Positions 11,221 through 22,850 of a DNA stretch of 64,000 bases are shown here, piece by piece; position 1 is the stretch's first letter; each line of letters opens with the position of its first letter. The notes beneath the pieces were generated by a model that did no database searches, was not told the origin of the DNA, and saw only the letters and a list, made by a program, of their open reading frames with translations. Source of the stretch: Sinotaia quadrata (taxonomy: Eukaryota > Mollusca > Gastropoda > Architaenioglossa > Viviparidae); assembly GCA_028829895.1 (NCBI GenBank), contig CM054183.1, positions 76,185,571-76,249,570 of the forward strand. The letters run 5' to 3'. A program made the translations under genes and the position numbers.

Positions 11221-11526
11221 CATGCTGGAGTGACACAGAGCGGTGAGGAGCAGACACGCACTGCGAGAGGCATGCTGGAGTGACACAGAGCGGTGAGGAG
11301 CAGACACGCACTGCGAGAGGCATGCTGGAGTGACACAGAGCGGTGAGGAGCAGACACGCACTGCGAGAGGCATGCTGGAGTGACACAGAGCGGTGAGGAG
11401 CAGGCACGCACTGCGAGAGGCATGCTGGAGTGACACAGAGCGGTGAGGAGCAGACACGCACTGCGAGAGGCATGCTGGAGTGACACAGAGCGGTGAGGAG
11501 CAGACACGCACTACGAGAGGCATGCT
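11221..11526. repeat. 50-bp tandem repeat, six copies
   Basis: catgctggagtgacacagag recurs every 50 bases with almost no change. It is GC-rich against its surroundings. All three minus-strand frames are open because 50 is not a multiple of three and the unit lacks stops. It may be mistaken for a Ser/Leu-rich protein. Confidence 0.97.
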
Positions 11527-11873
11527 GGAGCTTAAGTCAAATGTGCTACGTGTAACTTACTTCATTGTGTTTCTTTCAGAATCCTAACAGTGCATATTAT
11601 TAACACGTTATCTGCTAAGATAATATCTTTATTTGCACTAACATGTTTCTAAGTGAATTACTTGACCATTTGTATAGATAACATTGTTCATTTATGTTTT
11701 TAAACAAAACACGTAACCATACGTAAAAATAAATTCCTCACCTGTAGTTGTATTAATATGTTTCAAAAAGACAGCGACTGTCACAGGAAAGTAATGGAAA
11801 GTAGGACTATTGAACAGGTTGCATAAATTATTGATTGAGATAATGGAGAACTTTGTATTTAACGTTTGCTTAC

Positions 11874-11942
11874 AGTGCATGCCGATTTTGCGTTCGTCAC
11901 CAACAGAATAGAATAAATGGATGACAGGCGCGGTGTCAGTTA
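11874..11942 (-). CDS. Possible upstream exon of the chitin-binding gene
   Basis: A short open stretch on the minus strand reads about APVIHLFYSVGDERKIGMH and ends in a good donor, GTAAGC. Its end phase (one base) fits the acceptor of the exon at 10680-10854. Its upstream side runs straight into the 56-bp minisatellite and no clear acceptor is seen. The residues do not resemble a chitin-binding domain. In-phase joining has a one-in-three chance by luck, so this is only a candidate. Confidence 0.2.
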
Positions 11943-12335
11943 TCAAAGTCATTGTTTTCATCACAGAATTTATCAATGAAAATATGGGATTTCAGTTATC
12001 AGTCATTGTTTTCATCACAGAATTTATCAATGAAAATATGGGATTTCAGTTATAAGTCATTGTTTTCATCAAGACTTTATCAGTGAAAATATGGGATTTC
12101 AGTTATCAAAGTCATTGTTTTCATCACAGAATTTATCAATGAAAATATGGGATTTCAGTTATCAAAGTCATTGTTTTCATCACAGACTTTATCAATGAAA
12201 ATATGGGATTTCAGTTATCAAAGTCATTGTTTTCATCACAGACTTTATCAATGAAAATATGGGATTTCAGTTATCAAAGTCATTGTTTTCATCACAGACT
12301 TTATCAATGAAAATATGGGATGTCAGTTACGTTTT
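11935..12335. repeat. 56-bp tandem repeat, seven copies
   Basis: tcatcacagactttatcaat and gggatttcagttatc recur about every 56 bases; two units lack a few bases. Confidence 0.94.
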
Positions 12336-12339
12336 AAAG

Positions 12340-13185
12340 GCACAATGTCAAACCAACAAAGAAGCTTAAATAAATAAACTTTCAGTTGAAACATGAGCCT
12401 AGTAAACGAGGTTTAAGTGGAAACGATAGCATTTATTTTTCAAAATTAACCAATCAAAGGCAAGGAATGAGCGCGTTGTCAAATTACGTTATAGCTCAGA
12501 CACTTAAGTTGTATTATTATTCAGCCTTTTACCACGATAACTATAAATCAACGTTTTTCATACATTATATTTATATTACCCCTTTACGTTATAATACAAT
12601 GGCTTTTAAATATTTTAAATTGGCTATTTGCACACACTCTAATGTAGGGAATGAATGCAACTACAGACATTAGTTTTGTGTGCCATACACACGCCTTACA
12701 CTTTGTAGCTTACACATGAATACTGATAGCACACCAGACAGGTCGCGTACAGGTACAGGATTCATACCGAGTCACGCCCAGTTATGCCGGGACGGGCGCA
12801 GAAGTTGATGGAATAAATAGAATCTGATGAACGAATGGTGATATTGAAAACGCCACCAAACGGTAAGACTCAAATCACTATCTGTTAAAGTTGCCCAATC
12901 AAAAGATTAAACAAGGTCTACAGTTGATACAACAGAAATATTCAAGGTCATTGTAAATATTAGAGAAAAATTTCTAGCATCCACTGTGTAAATGTGTGTG
13001 CGTTTGCGCGCGCGCATGAAAGTAAACACTAACTTCGGCTAATTAGTAAGCCGTTCGTTGGTGGATTTAGAATTGCATAATGATAACAGTAATATTGAAT
13101 GTTAAACTGTATTTGGGGTGGTAATAATATACTAAGAACGTGCCCAAATTAATATAATAAAAATTAAATTAGCAAAATTGATTTT
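12340..13185. other. Non-coding stretch
   Basis: No exon or element recognised; a 95-codon frame at 12386-12673 is unsupported. Confidence 0.45.
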
Positions 13186-13186
13186 C

Positions 13187-13360
13187 TTTCCTCCCTACAC
13201 TGTATACTTACTCTGAGATATCATCGGATAATAAGCGTTATCACTTTAATAACTGTTTGACTAATTATATTATTTCCTCCCTACACTGTATACTTACTCT
13301 GAGATATCATCGGATAATAAGCGTTATCACTTTAATAACTGTTTGACTAATTATATTATA
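13187..13360. repeat. 86-bp direct duplication
   Basis: tcctccctacactgtatact at 13189 and 13275; the two copies are identical or nearly so. Confidence 0.93.
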
Positions 13361-15040
13361 TGAACGTATATCATGTACAGATTAAACCTTTTTCAAGACG
13401 ATTAAAATAAACTAATCTGTTCATTGTAACAGCGGAACCGTAAATAATCATTATGCAAAAGCAAGTTTGCAAATTAAAAAAAAGAAAAGAAAGAAGACAA
13501 GAAACGTGTGTACTTTTAACAACAATTCCGACAGTTATATGAAGTCATGAAGTGAGCACGTTGTGTTTAAATCTTTATGCTAAATGTTGATTAATGTCTG
13601 AGGTGGAATAATGTTAATAAATAATTTATATTATCAGTCCGCAAGTCACAGTTGTGTAAGTTCTACTAATTGATTAATATTCCATCTACAACAATAACTG
13701 TGACGTTTCGTGTAGCAGTATATGAAGAAGTTCATTGTCAAAGCCCAAATGTCAACATCTGAAGAATTATTTACAAGAACATGTTACCTGAACCAGATAT
13801 GAATCCAGTGATAAGGAAAAGAATTACTTCAGTGTAAAGTATCATCTTGTTTCAGAAGGTTTCAAAATCTAACTGAAGTGGCGGTTTCTTGCCTTGTACT
13901 CCTGAGCAATGACATTTAGCAATTGCTGTCCGACATATATATATATATATAACACTATATGAAAAATATTATTTTAAAAAATTGTCTTATAGTTGTGAGC
14001 AGTGCACTAAACAGAAATGTACAGATAATTCGTGCACCTCTGACCTACACATAGGTCAGGCTTAGTGAAATTGGTTCCATTCACATATATGTGGCCTAGT
14101 CACAAATCAAAACTTGTTTGGTAACATTGGCTGCATTTGCACACACCCAGGATACACATATCAATTAGCTACAGTAGCTGATAGCTGCTTTAAAATTTAT
14201 CTGGCCTAGTCAAACTTAGTTTCACGGGCTGCATTCAAATACAACAGGCCTACTGGTGAATAATGCTCAGCATGTGAAGTTGAATGCATTCAAATACATC
14301 TGGTCTACTCATGAATCAAGCATATAAATATAATAAAGTTTGTTACAATGTAAAATAATCCGTTTTCATAAGTATAGCTATATATCTTAATCTATTTTTG
14401 AAATAATTAAAATGAGCAAATACATTCAGAAAAAAACATTATCTAAAATGACATCCATAGCCCAAAGCGAGGCCTGAAAAGTGACGTCATTTGAAGACAT
14501 GAACATTTTAGCTCTGGATTTGGTGTGTATGTGTGTGTGTGTGTGTGTGTAAAACCCACATGTGCAGCTGTCATAACCAGACATGAATCATAGACGTATT
14601 AACGATGCAGTGGTGAAAAAAAAATACACGAGTTCATTTTCCACGTAATACATCAGTAATGGCCCTTGACCTTGCGATTGATTAGCTAGTTTGAAGGCGT
14701 GCGCAGATAGTGGTCGTGCTGGTTGCGTTTGGTACACAACATTATTTGCGTCAAAAAAGCGCCGATTGCTGTTGTTTATTTCCACTAAACAACAGGAATA
14801 ACAGGTCTGAATGATTTCCTCTGGCAAACAACAAGAAAAACAACAAAATTAATAGGTTTAAATTAATTCCTCTGTCAAAAAAAAGAAAGAAAGAAAAATT
14901 ATAAAACCACAAATATTTATGTTTAACGTAGGACAACATATATCCTATACAAAAATGACAAAGAGCGCTATAAATATCAATATTTCGGAATCATAGTTTG
15001 CTGACAATAAGAAAATTGAAAGAAATATATCAACACTCTT
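13360..15040. other. Non-coding stretch with short simple repeats
   Basis: AT run at 13937-13952 and GT run at 14525-14551; nothing coding seen. Confidence 0.5.
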
Positions 15041-15550
15041 GATTGCTAAAGGACTGCTAATGTATATTGACTGCTAGAGAACCAATGTATGTTACTGCTA
15101 GAGAACTAGACTTAATGTATATTGACTGCTAGAGGACTAGACTTAATGTATATTGACTGCTAGAAGACTAGACCAGTGTATATTGACTGCTAGACTAATG
15201 TATAATGATTGCTAGAACTAATGTATATTGACAACTAGTGGACTAGATTAATGTATGTTAGCTATTAGAGGACTAGATTAATGTATGTTGACTGCTAGAG
15301 AATTAGACCAGTACTCGTATGTTAACTGATTTTGGATTATACTAATGTATGTTGACTATTAGAAGACTAGTGTAATCTATGCTGACTGCTAAATGGCTAG
15401 ACTAATGTATTTTTACAGATGTTTGTTGACTATTAGAAGACTAGTCTATGTATGTTGACTGCTAACGGGCTAGACTAATGTATTTTGACAGATGTTTGTT
15501 GACTACAAGAGGATTAGATTAATATAATAATGCTGACTGCTAAAGGACTA
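15040..15550. repeat. About 30-bp minisatellite, left half of a split array
   Basis: Units like aatgtatattgactgctaga with ggactagac spacers; diverged. It continues at 16803 after an insert. Confidence 0.9.
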
Positions 15551-16793
15551 TGTCACATGGCTTATGTAGCCCCCACCAGCCCTCTAAAAATAGATACATG
15601 CAAACCTAGTTCTAGAACAGCTTACCCACAACCCTAGCTAGAAATGCATAAAGCTAACCACACACAAACGAATGTGCCAGAAATCTACCTGGATATCGAT
15701 AGTCGAATGCAAGCTGACCACTGAGGCAACGTGTATTTTGGCTCCAGGTGTTAATAAACTATAATCATACTACTAACCTTACCGCCAGTTATCAACACAG
15801 CAGAAAACCATCTTCTGTATATATTACTGCCAAAGGTATGTGGTTTTGCTTGCCTAACTAGAAGTATATTCATATTTAACTCTTAACATTAACTATATTT
15901 TATATTGTTGTATTTCGCTTATGATATTAAAATGTATGATGACTATATAAGTAGGAGTGTTCTGTTAGAGAGTGCATAGACAAATTGTTAGCCATATGTA
16001 TTTTACTTGTAGATAACACTTTATCTGATTCATGGAATTCGATGAGCGCTGAGCCACAAAGCAATGCCAGAACAGAATCACATTATCTCGGTTGTTGAAT
16101 TTGTCAAGCTGCGAATTAACGGGACATCCCCAGGCCAGAGACAGTTCCATGGACCACATACGTTACTGGGACCCTAGACGACAGGTGAAGAAACCAAAGC
16201 TAAGTGACTATAAAACAAAGCTGAATGGCTTCTGTCATGACTCAATCAAATTCACTCAAACTTTAATCAAAGTACTTTTTTAGTCCACTCAGAAATATTC
16301 AGTGTTCCCTTATACACTCATTTATATAGTTCACTCTTATGAACTGAATAAATACCACATCGCCATAGGACTCAAAATGACCTTTCTCTTATGACATGAC
16401 ATGGTCTTGATTATGAACTGAATAAATACCACAGTGCCATAGGACTCAAAACGACCTTTCTCTTATGACATGACATGTTCTTGATTATGAACTATACCCA
16501 TTTATAAACTCTAATTGTAATTGTTAAACTGTTGTAACAATGCTCTCTTAAGTTATTTCTTGTTGAATGCATTTATTGTTAATATTTAGATCATTCGTGT
16601 TAGCGTGACTCTCTTACATGTTATATGCTTAGTCTGTTCCATCTTCTAGAACTATCACTCCTATTAACTATCATTCATCTTTCTAACACGTGTGGCCAGC
16701 CAGAAGGGGTGTTTTGATATTAGCCTAAGGTTACTGGCGGCCCAAGGTGGTGGTGAATTAGCATTTTGCCCATCTTCCAGAAAAAACATCACA
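15551..16793. mobile_element. 1.24-kb LTR-like insert splitting a minisatellite
   Basis: Arrays of the same TTGACTGCTA-type repeat lie on both sides (15.04-15.55 and 16.80-17.46 kb), while this segment is unrelated. It begins TGTCACATGG and ends CATCACA. The flanking five bases are gacta and tacta, an imperfect target duplication. A TATA-like tatataagtagg is at about 15943, and AATAAA words follow around 16346 and 16420. A short open stretch at 16090-16180 (EFVKLRINGTSPGQ) has no family I recognise. A solo LTR or truncated LTR element is the best reading. Confidence 0.4.
16339..16490. repeat. 74-bp direct duplication
   Basis: gaactgaataaataccaca at 16341 and 16415, inside the LTR-like insert; it carries an AATAAA word in each copy. 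Confidence 0.9.
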
Positions 16794-16802
16794 TACTATA
16801 CT

Positions 16803-17465
16803 GGTATATGTTAACTGCTAAAGGACTAGACTCATGTAAGTTGACAAGTAGAGGTCTAGATTGACTGCTAAAGGACTAGACTCATGTAAGTTGACAAGTA
16901 GAGGTCTAGATTGACTGCTAAAGGACTAGACTCATGTAAGTTGACAAGTAGAGGTCTAGATTGACTGCTAAAGGACTAGACTCATGTAAGTTGACAAGTA
17001 GAGGTCTAGATTGACTGCTAAAGGACTAGACCAATGTATTTTGACTACTAGGGGACTAGACTCATGTATGTTGACTACTGTAGCATTAATGTATGTTGAC
17101 TGCTATAGAACTAATGTATGTTGACTGCTATAGAACTAATGTACGATGACTACTGTAGCACTAATGTATGTTGACTGCTATAGAACTAATGTATGTTGAC
17201 TGCTATAGAACTAATGTTTGTTGACTACTGTAGCACTAATGTATGTTGACTGCTATAGAACTAATGTTTGTTGACTGCTATAGAACTAATGTATGTTGAC
17301 TGCTATAGAACTAATGTTTGTTGACTGCTATAGAACTAATGTATGTTGACTGCTATAGAACTAATGTATGTTGACTGCTATAGAACTAATGTATGTTGAC
17401 TGCTATAGAACTAATGTTTGTTGACTGCTATAGAACTAATGCATGCTGACTACTGGAAGACTAGA
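16803..17465. repeat. Right half of the split array: 50-bp then about 30-bp units
   Basis: Four near-identical 50-bp units (ttgactgctaaaggactaga at 16861 and 16911), then about fourteen units of aatgtatgttgactgctata. Confidence 0.95.
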
Positions 17466-17739
17466 TTTACGTATGAAATAAAGAAAAGGAAAGAATAAAG
17501 AATTCGGGTACATAAGACACAAACATATACTCTACAGACGCCAATACAAAACTGGATTTCGACGTTTGAGGTCGTAATGTAGATGAAAGTGCCACTCTCC
17601 TCATCAACATAGAGAAGAATGTCGGATTGTGGGAGTTTAGATTCAAGTGCAGCAAATGAAAAATCCCACCCAAAAATCTAAAATTGTCCCATTAGTACTC
17701 GTTCACACAAATTGATATCATATTATTATTCAAGAATAT

Positions 17740-18815
17740 ATACTTGTCCTTATTACTCGAGCATACATACTTGTCCTTAAAATTTCATTATTACTCGAGG
17801 ATACATACAAGAAAAAGCACATACTTAGAGTTGTACAAAAAAAAAAAAAAAAAAGCACACACTTAGGGGCCGTACAAGAGAGAGTACAAGACAAATTATG
17901 CGTTTGGTGCTTTAAAGGAAAGATTATCTCTTGCGGTTGTACACAAAAATACACTTAGGGTTGTAAAGAAAAGAGTACATACTTTGGTTGTAAAAGAAGG
18001 TATGCACATTTAGTGTTGTAAAAGAAAGTGTGCACACTTAATGTTGTTAAAGAAACAGTATATACTTGGGTTGTAAAAAAAGTGTACACACTTAGGAGTA
18101 CAACAATTAAGAGCCGTAAAAGACTAAGTACACACTTGTGGTCGTAAATGACAGAGTACTTGGGTTGTAAATGACAGAGTGCATACTTGTTGTTGTAAAT
18201 GACAGAGTACTTGGGGTTGTAAATGACAGAGAGCATACTTGTGGTTGTAAATGACAGAGTGCATACTTGTGGTCGTAAATGACAGAGTACATACTTGTGG
18301 GTGTAAATGACAGAGTGTATACTTGTGGTTGTAAATGACAGAGTACTTGGGGTTGTAAATGACAGAGATCATACTTGTGGTTGTAAATGACAGAGTGCAT
18401 ACTTGTGGTCGTAAATGACAGAGTACATACTTGTGGGTGTAAATGAGAGAGTGATTGGGGTTGTAAAAGACTGAGTACATACTTATGATTGTAAATGACA
18501 GAGTACTTGGGGTTGTAAAAGACTCAGTACATACTTGTGGTCGTAAAAGACTGAGTACATACTTGTGGTCGTAAATGACAGAGTACTTGGGGTTGTAAAA
18601 GAATGAGTACATACTTGGGGTTGTAAATGACAGAGTGATTGGGGTTGTAAAAGACTGAGTACATACTTGTGGTCGTAAATGACAGAGTGCATACTTGTGG
18701 TCGTAAATGACAGAGTTGCATACTTGTGGTCGTAAATGACAGAGTTGCATACTTGTGGTCGTAAATGACAGAGTACTTGGGGTTGTAAATGACAGAGTGC
18801 ATACTTGTGGTAGGA
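17740..18815. repeat. About 30-bp minisatellite, roughly thirty copies
   Basis: gtacatacttgtggtcgtaaatgacagagt-type units. The right part is regular; the left part (17740-18120) is older and diverged. Overlapping minus-strand frames up to 208 codons come only from the repeat. Confidence 0.96.
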
Positions 18816-18819
18816 AATA

Positions 18820-20235
18820 TTTTTACAAAATACACTGATTGCTAAATGCTTATCTCTCTCAAAAACAAAGTTATTTTTCGCCCACTGTATAAAAGTTACC
18901 AAAGTTAAGATCTTTGATCCCGTATGACTTGGCTTTTGACTTGAAAGATTGTGCGGGGCGGGCGGAGGGCGTCCTATCTGACCTAAAATGTGCAGCAGAA
19001 GAACCACAGCATTTTTTTTAATATCACTAAAAGTTTCAATCTGCCTTCCAATATGGAGTCAAGTCAACTACCTGGAAGATAGTAGAACCATTTTGTGATA
19101 ACTGAATAAACAGTCGTGAACGTGGGACTTCTCACCTGTCTGCTTCAAGTAGTGTTATATGTTGTCCGAGCAAACAAATAACTAAATTCTAGTTAACCAT
19201 GTGCAATATATTCTATGTAATGTAGTATCGAAATGTTATATTTCAGTCAAGAAATACTTATATTTTAGTAACCTTATTTGTAATATATTGTATGTAGTAC
19301 GGTTGTTCCGCATTGCCCTAAATCCTCTTAGTCAAGTGATCCAGAAAACAGGATTAGGATACAAAATGAAAGCAGGACAGGTTATCAGCCATACGATCTC
19401 AAGCTGTATGGTAACAATGAACGTGACATCACATCACTGATCAATACTGTCAAGATCTGCAGTGAGGACATTAACATGAAATTCGGCCTTGAGGAGTGTG
19501 GTAGAATTGTCATCCAGAAAGGCAAGGTCAAAACAACACACGGCCTGGAATTCGACATCGGAAAAGTTGTTGTCCAATCTATGATAGTATGTGCTCTGTT
19601 GTCTCATCCATGGATTTGCAGAGTCTATTATTATTATTATTGTTATTAAAAGATTACTCATCAATATTTCCACGAATCACATTCAAATCATTTCAATACC
19701 TATACAGTCTGATATCCTAACACACAATTCAGCAGATTAGTGTCAATATAAATCACAGTGTAATTCTTATCAGAGAATAGAAATGGAGCCATAGAGATTA
19801 TAGCAATTATAGTTTGTGCATAACCTTGTCTAGAAACACAATAGTCTTTCATGCTTTTTCATAACAAAGTCACAAGTTCATTGTCAATACAATTGTCAGT
19901 TCTTCACGTGTTTCTCTTGCACGTTGTAGAACATAATGAGCTGCTCTTGAGGCTAATCTGGCACTCTTTCAACGTATTAATTAAGCAGAACAACAATTTA
20001 GCAATTTCCAGTAACTTCTTTATACCAGAAATTCTACGGTGTAGTCAAGCGTACCTTGCCTCAATACATCAACAGAATGCAGTGTGTCCTTACACATAGG
20101 CACTAGTGGTAGATGCTTCTTGCGTCTACCTTGGTCATAACGGTTTATAAATCAGTAAACCGAGAGATTTTGGTGAAAACAAAAAAAAGGCTGCTTCTTC
20201 CTTGTAAAATATAATCAGGGAACAAACTCTAAACA
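18820..20235. other. Non-coding apart from the LINE fragment at 19.3 kb
   Basis: Nothing else recognised. Confidence 0.4.
19300..19568 (+). pseudogene. R4-like LINE fragment 2 (reverse-transcriptase palm)
   Basis: Reads RIALNPLSQVIQKTGLGYKMK, then after a frameshift PYDLKLYGNNERDITSL, then INTVKICSEDINMKFGLEE and RIVIQKGKVKTT. It is the same family as the LINE at 8-10.3 kb: both have the IALNPLS..I.KTGLGYKMK stretch. The HLLYM part before the catalytic Asp is missing, and the fragment ends abruptly at FDIGK. Confidence 0.75.
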
Positions 20236-20470
20236 GTTTATTCATGTCTAACTCCATTCTTTCAAACTTTCGGTCCATCCCCATTGTATGAATTTGTTAT
20301 GAATAAATTTCAGATTATTAATCAGAAAAACTACTCATCGAGGAAGAACAGGTTTGGACTGCACCAGCAATTTCTAGCCTATCCTTCTCCTGAATTGTTT
20401 ACTTCCAACTTTGACACTTAAAAATATCAGCATAAGCAGTGTCCAAGGTCGTGTCACTTTAACATTTAAC
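20235..20470 (-). mobile_element. Dispersed repeat, copy A (inverted)
   Basis: Its reverse complement is clearly similar to 21825-22010. Both contain the words GTAAACAA(C/T)TCAGG, GATGAGTAGTTTTTCTGA or GAATGAGTAGTTTTTCTGA, and GGGGATGGACC. Similarity looks like roughly three quarters identical by eye. The family is not recognised. Confidence 0.7.
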
Positions 20471-21199
20471 AATTTAAATAACAATTAAGTTTAGAATAGA
20501 GTTAGGCAAATTTACTTTGCCACAGAGAGGTATGTCATGTCATATATTTAACGTTGTGTCATGTCATGCTAAAATGCACTATGTTGTCACCAAAAGTCAA
20601 TGACAACTGTCTACACATTAGTATGCTATTGCTGTAGGGGTCTGAGAGAAGAAAGAAGCCATTCTTGTTGATATGGCTGCTGTGAACTAGTATTTAAAGA
20701 GTGACCCTTATCCTCAGATGGCCGCCTATTATCTCACTCACCAAGAACTTAGGTGGCCCTAACTACCGTCTCTGTGACCAAAGCCACATAGTGCATTTGC
20801 AGCCACCAATGCCACAATTCTTGCCAGAACCATGGACTGAAGGAGGAAGGCCTGACTCCATGCTGACTTAATACAGATAAGTCAATCCAATCTTGCTGGT
20901 AATTCCTATGCTAGAGATGTGAATGGATGTATGGTGATTTCAAATAATATCAGTTTAAATATTATCATTTAGCAACTTTATTCCAATAATAATAAATAAT
21001 TTTGCCACTACAATCCACAAAATAACTATTTATTCCTGAAATCTTACTGCTCAGTTAAGGTGGCTGAAGGGTCTGAGTCGCTGAGATTTTATTGTCTATT
21101 ACCTTTACTGTATATGCCTGTCTATTAATTGCTAAGTCAAGGTGGGGAGGGTGCTGATCAAGAGAAAGGGAAAAGAGATAAAAGAAGATGGGGTATTAT

Positions 21200-21455
21200 A
21201 GAAAGGGAAAAGAGATAAAAGATGGGGTATTATAGAAAGGTGGGGAGGGTGGGGTATTATAGAAAGGCGGGGAGGGTGGGGGATTATAGAAAGGTGGGGA
21301 GGGTGGGGGATTATAGAAAGGTGGGGAGGGTGGGGTATTATAGAAAGGTGGGGAGGGTGGGGTATTATAGAAAGGTGGGGAAGGTGGGGGATTATAGAAA
21401 GGTGGGGAGGGTGGGGATTATAGAAAGGTGGGGAGGGTGGGGTATTATAGAAAGA
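21200..21455. repeat. 27-bp G-rich minisatellite
   Basis: tattatagaaaggtggggag-type units, nine or so copies. 27 is a multiple of three, so the plus strand stays open and reads YRKVGRVGD repeats; this is repeat translation. G runs on one strand could form G-quadruplexes. Confidence 0.95.
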
Positions 21456-21599
21456 AAATTAGGCTCGATCTCTTTCGGGTAAGAATTGCAGAAAAAACTA
21501 AAACAGCTAACAACACAGCGTGATGCAAGCCATCAAAATACAATATACATGTATAATTACAGCCTAAAATCTAATACCCAGAATGAGAAACGCAATCTG

Positions 21600-22850
21600 A
21601 GTGAAACAATAATCATCGTTGTGTTTAGAGGACATGGAAGTCAAGGCCTGCATGCATGCAACTTTAGTTTTAATGGAAAGTTGTCACAGTTTTAGGGCTA
21701 CTGGCATGAGGCCAGCATTCATGCATTTTAGTTTTAATGGTATGGTGGAGTAAATTTGCCAACTGCTGTTTCTAAACTTAATAATTATATATTTGTTGCC
21801 AATGTTAACATGACCCAACATTGGACACTGCTTATGACGATATTTTGTGGGCGCCAGATTTGGAGTAAACAACTCAGGTGGAGAATATGCTAGAACTTGC
21901 TGATACAATCTAAACAAGTTCCAAGAGAATGAGTAGTTTTTCTGACTAATAGTGTCACATTTGTTCATAACAACTTCATCCAGTGGGGATGGACCAAATG
22001 TTATTTTGTTGAAGAAATTCCTATATTCTAATCACTTTGATTGTGACATAAGTTTGGTCAAACAAAGCGATAATTAGTTTATAGTAAATTAACTGACTGA
22101 CAAAGAAAGAATGGACTTAGAAATATTTCATGCATGTTTGCTAAGGATCTATGATTTGAATTGGAGAATGCTTTATATAAGTGAACCATTATTTCTAAGT
22201 TAACTAATTTGATTACGTTGTACATTATTCTTGTGAATTTTGATTGATGCTGCTATATATTTCTTATGCTACATGTACATTGGGCTAATGAAAATTATTG
22301 CAGGATTTGTGAGTTGAGAATGTGTGTAAGGGAGAAAGGAGTTAGAGATGAAATATGCCTGAAATTTAGCCTTAAATTGACTTTTGCAGAAATACAAGTA
22401 AAGGATGGATTTTTATTACTCCTTTAGTAAGAAGTTTCCACCCGCAGCAACAGTAAAATGTCTACCTTATTATTATGTAAAGAGTAGAATTTTATGATAT
22501 CCTTATAATCCGCTAAGTGAGAGACATATTGGTCTTGTGGGATAATTATTAATAACTATAATTAAGATTATCAATCTCTTTTAATTAGTTAATTATTATT
22601 AATTAATAAATAATAATCAAAATTAGTGATGGAGGCCCAGAGAGGTGTCACAAAAGTTTTAGGGCACCTGGCGTGACGCCTGCATGCATACACATTATGT
22701 TTTAATGAAAAGGTGTTATAGTTTGGGGGGCTACTAGCGTGAGGTCTGCATGCACATTATGTTTTAATGAAAAGTTGTTATAGTTTGGGGGGCTACTAGC
22801 GTGAGGTCTACATTTTAGTTTTAATGGAAAGGTTGATAGCTTTAGGCCTT
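21600..22850. repeat. Related words with GCATGCA and TTTTAATGG, about 80-bp units
   Basis: Blocks with ctac(t)gg/agcgtgagg, tgcatgca and gttttaatg occur at 21640-21740 and three times at 22655-22840. The unit is roughly 80 bp in the second place. Confidence 0.6.
21825..22010 (+). mobile_element. Dispersed repeat, copy B
   Basis: Partner of the inverted copy at 20235-20470, with the same internal words in the same order. With 1.4 kb between them, the pair could be two ends of one element with long inverted arms, or two separate insertions. Confidence 0.7.

Noticed and set aside
11135..11523. Minus-strand frames of about 110 codons reading MPLAVRVCSSPLC repeats
   Set aside because: Three registers of the same 50-bp array; no splice sites or upstream exon support.
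12386..12673. 95-codon plus-strand frame
   Set aside because: No recognisable domain, AT-driven composition, no splice or promoter support.
17955..19007. Overlapping minus-strand frames up to 208 codons rich in Ser, Tyr and Cys
   Set aside because: They are translations of the roughly 30-bp minisatellite; several registers are open at once and none has a domain or splice context.
21222..21482. Basic 86-codon frame with YRKVGRVGD repeats
   Set aside because: Arises from a 27-bp array; no start context or homologous family.
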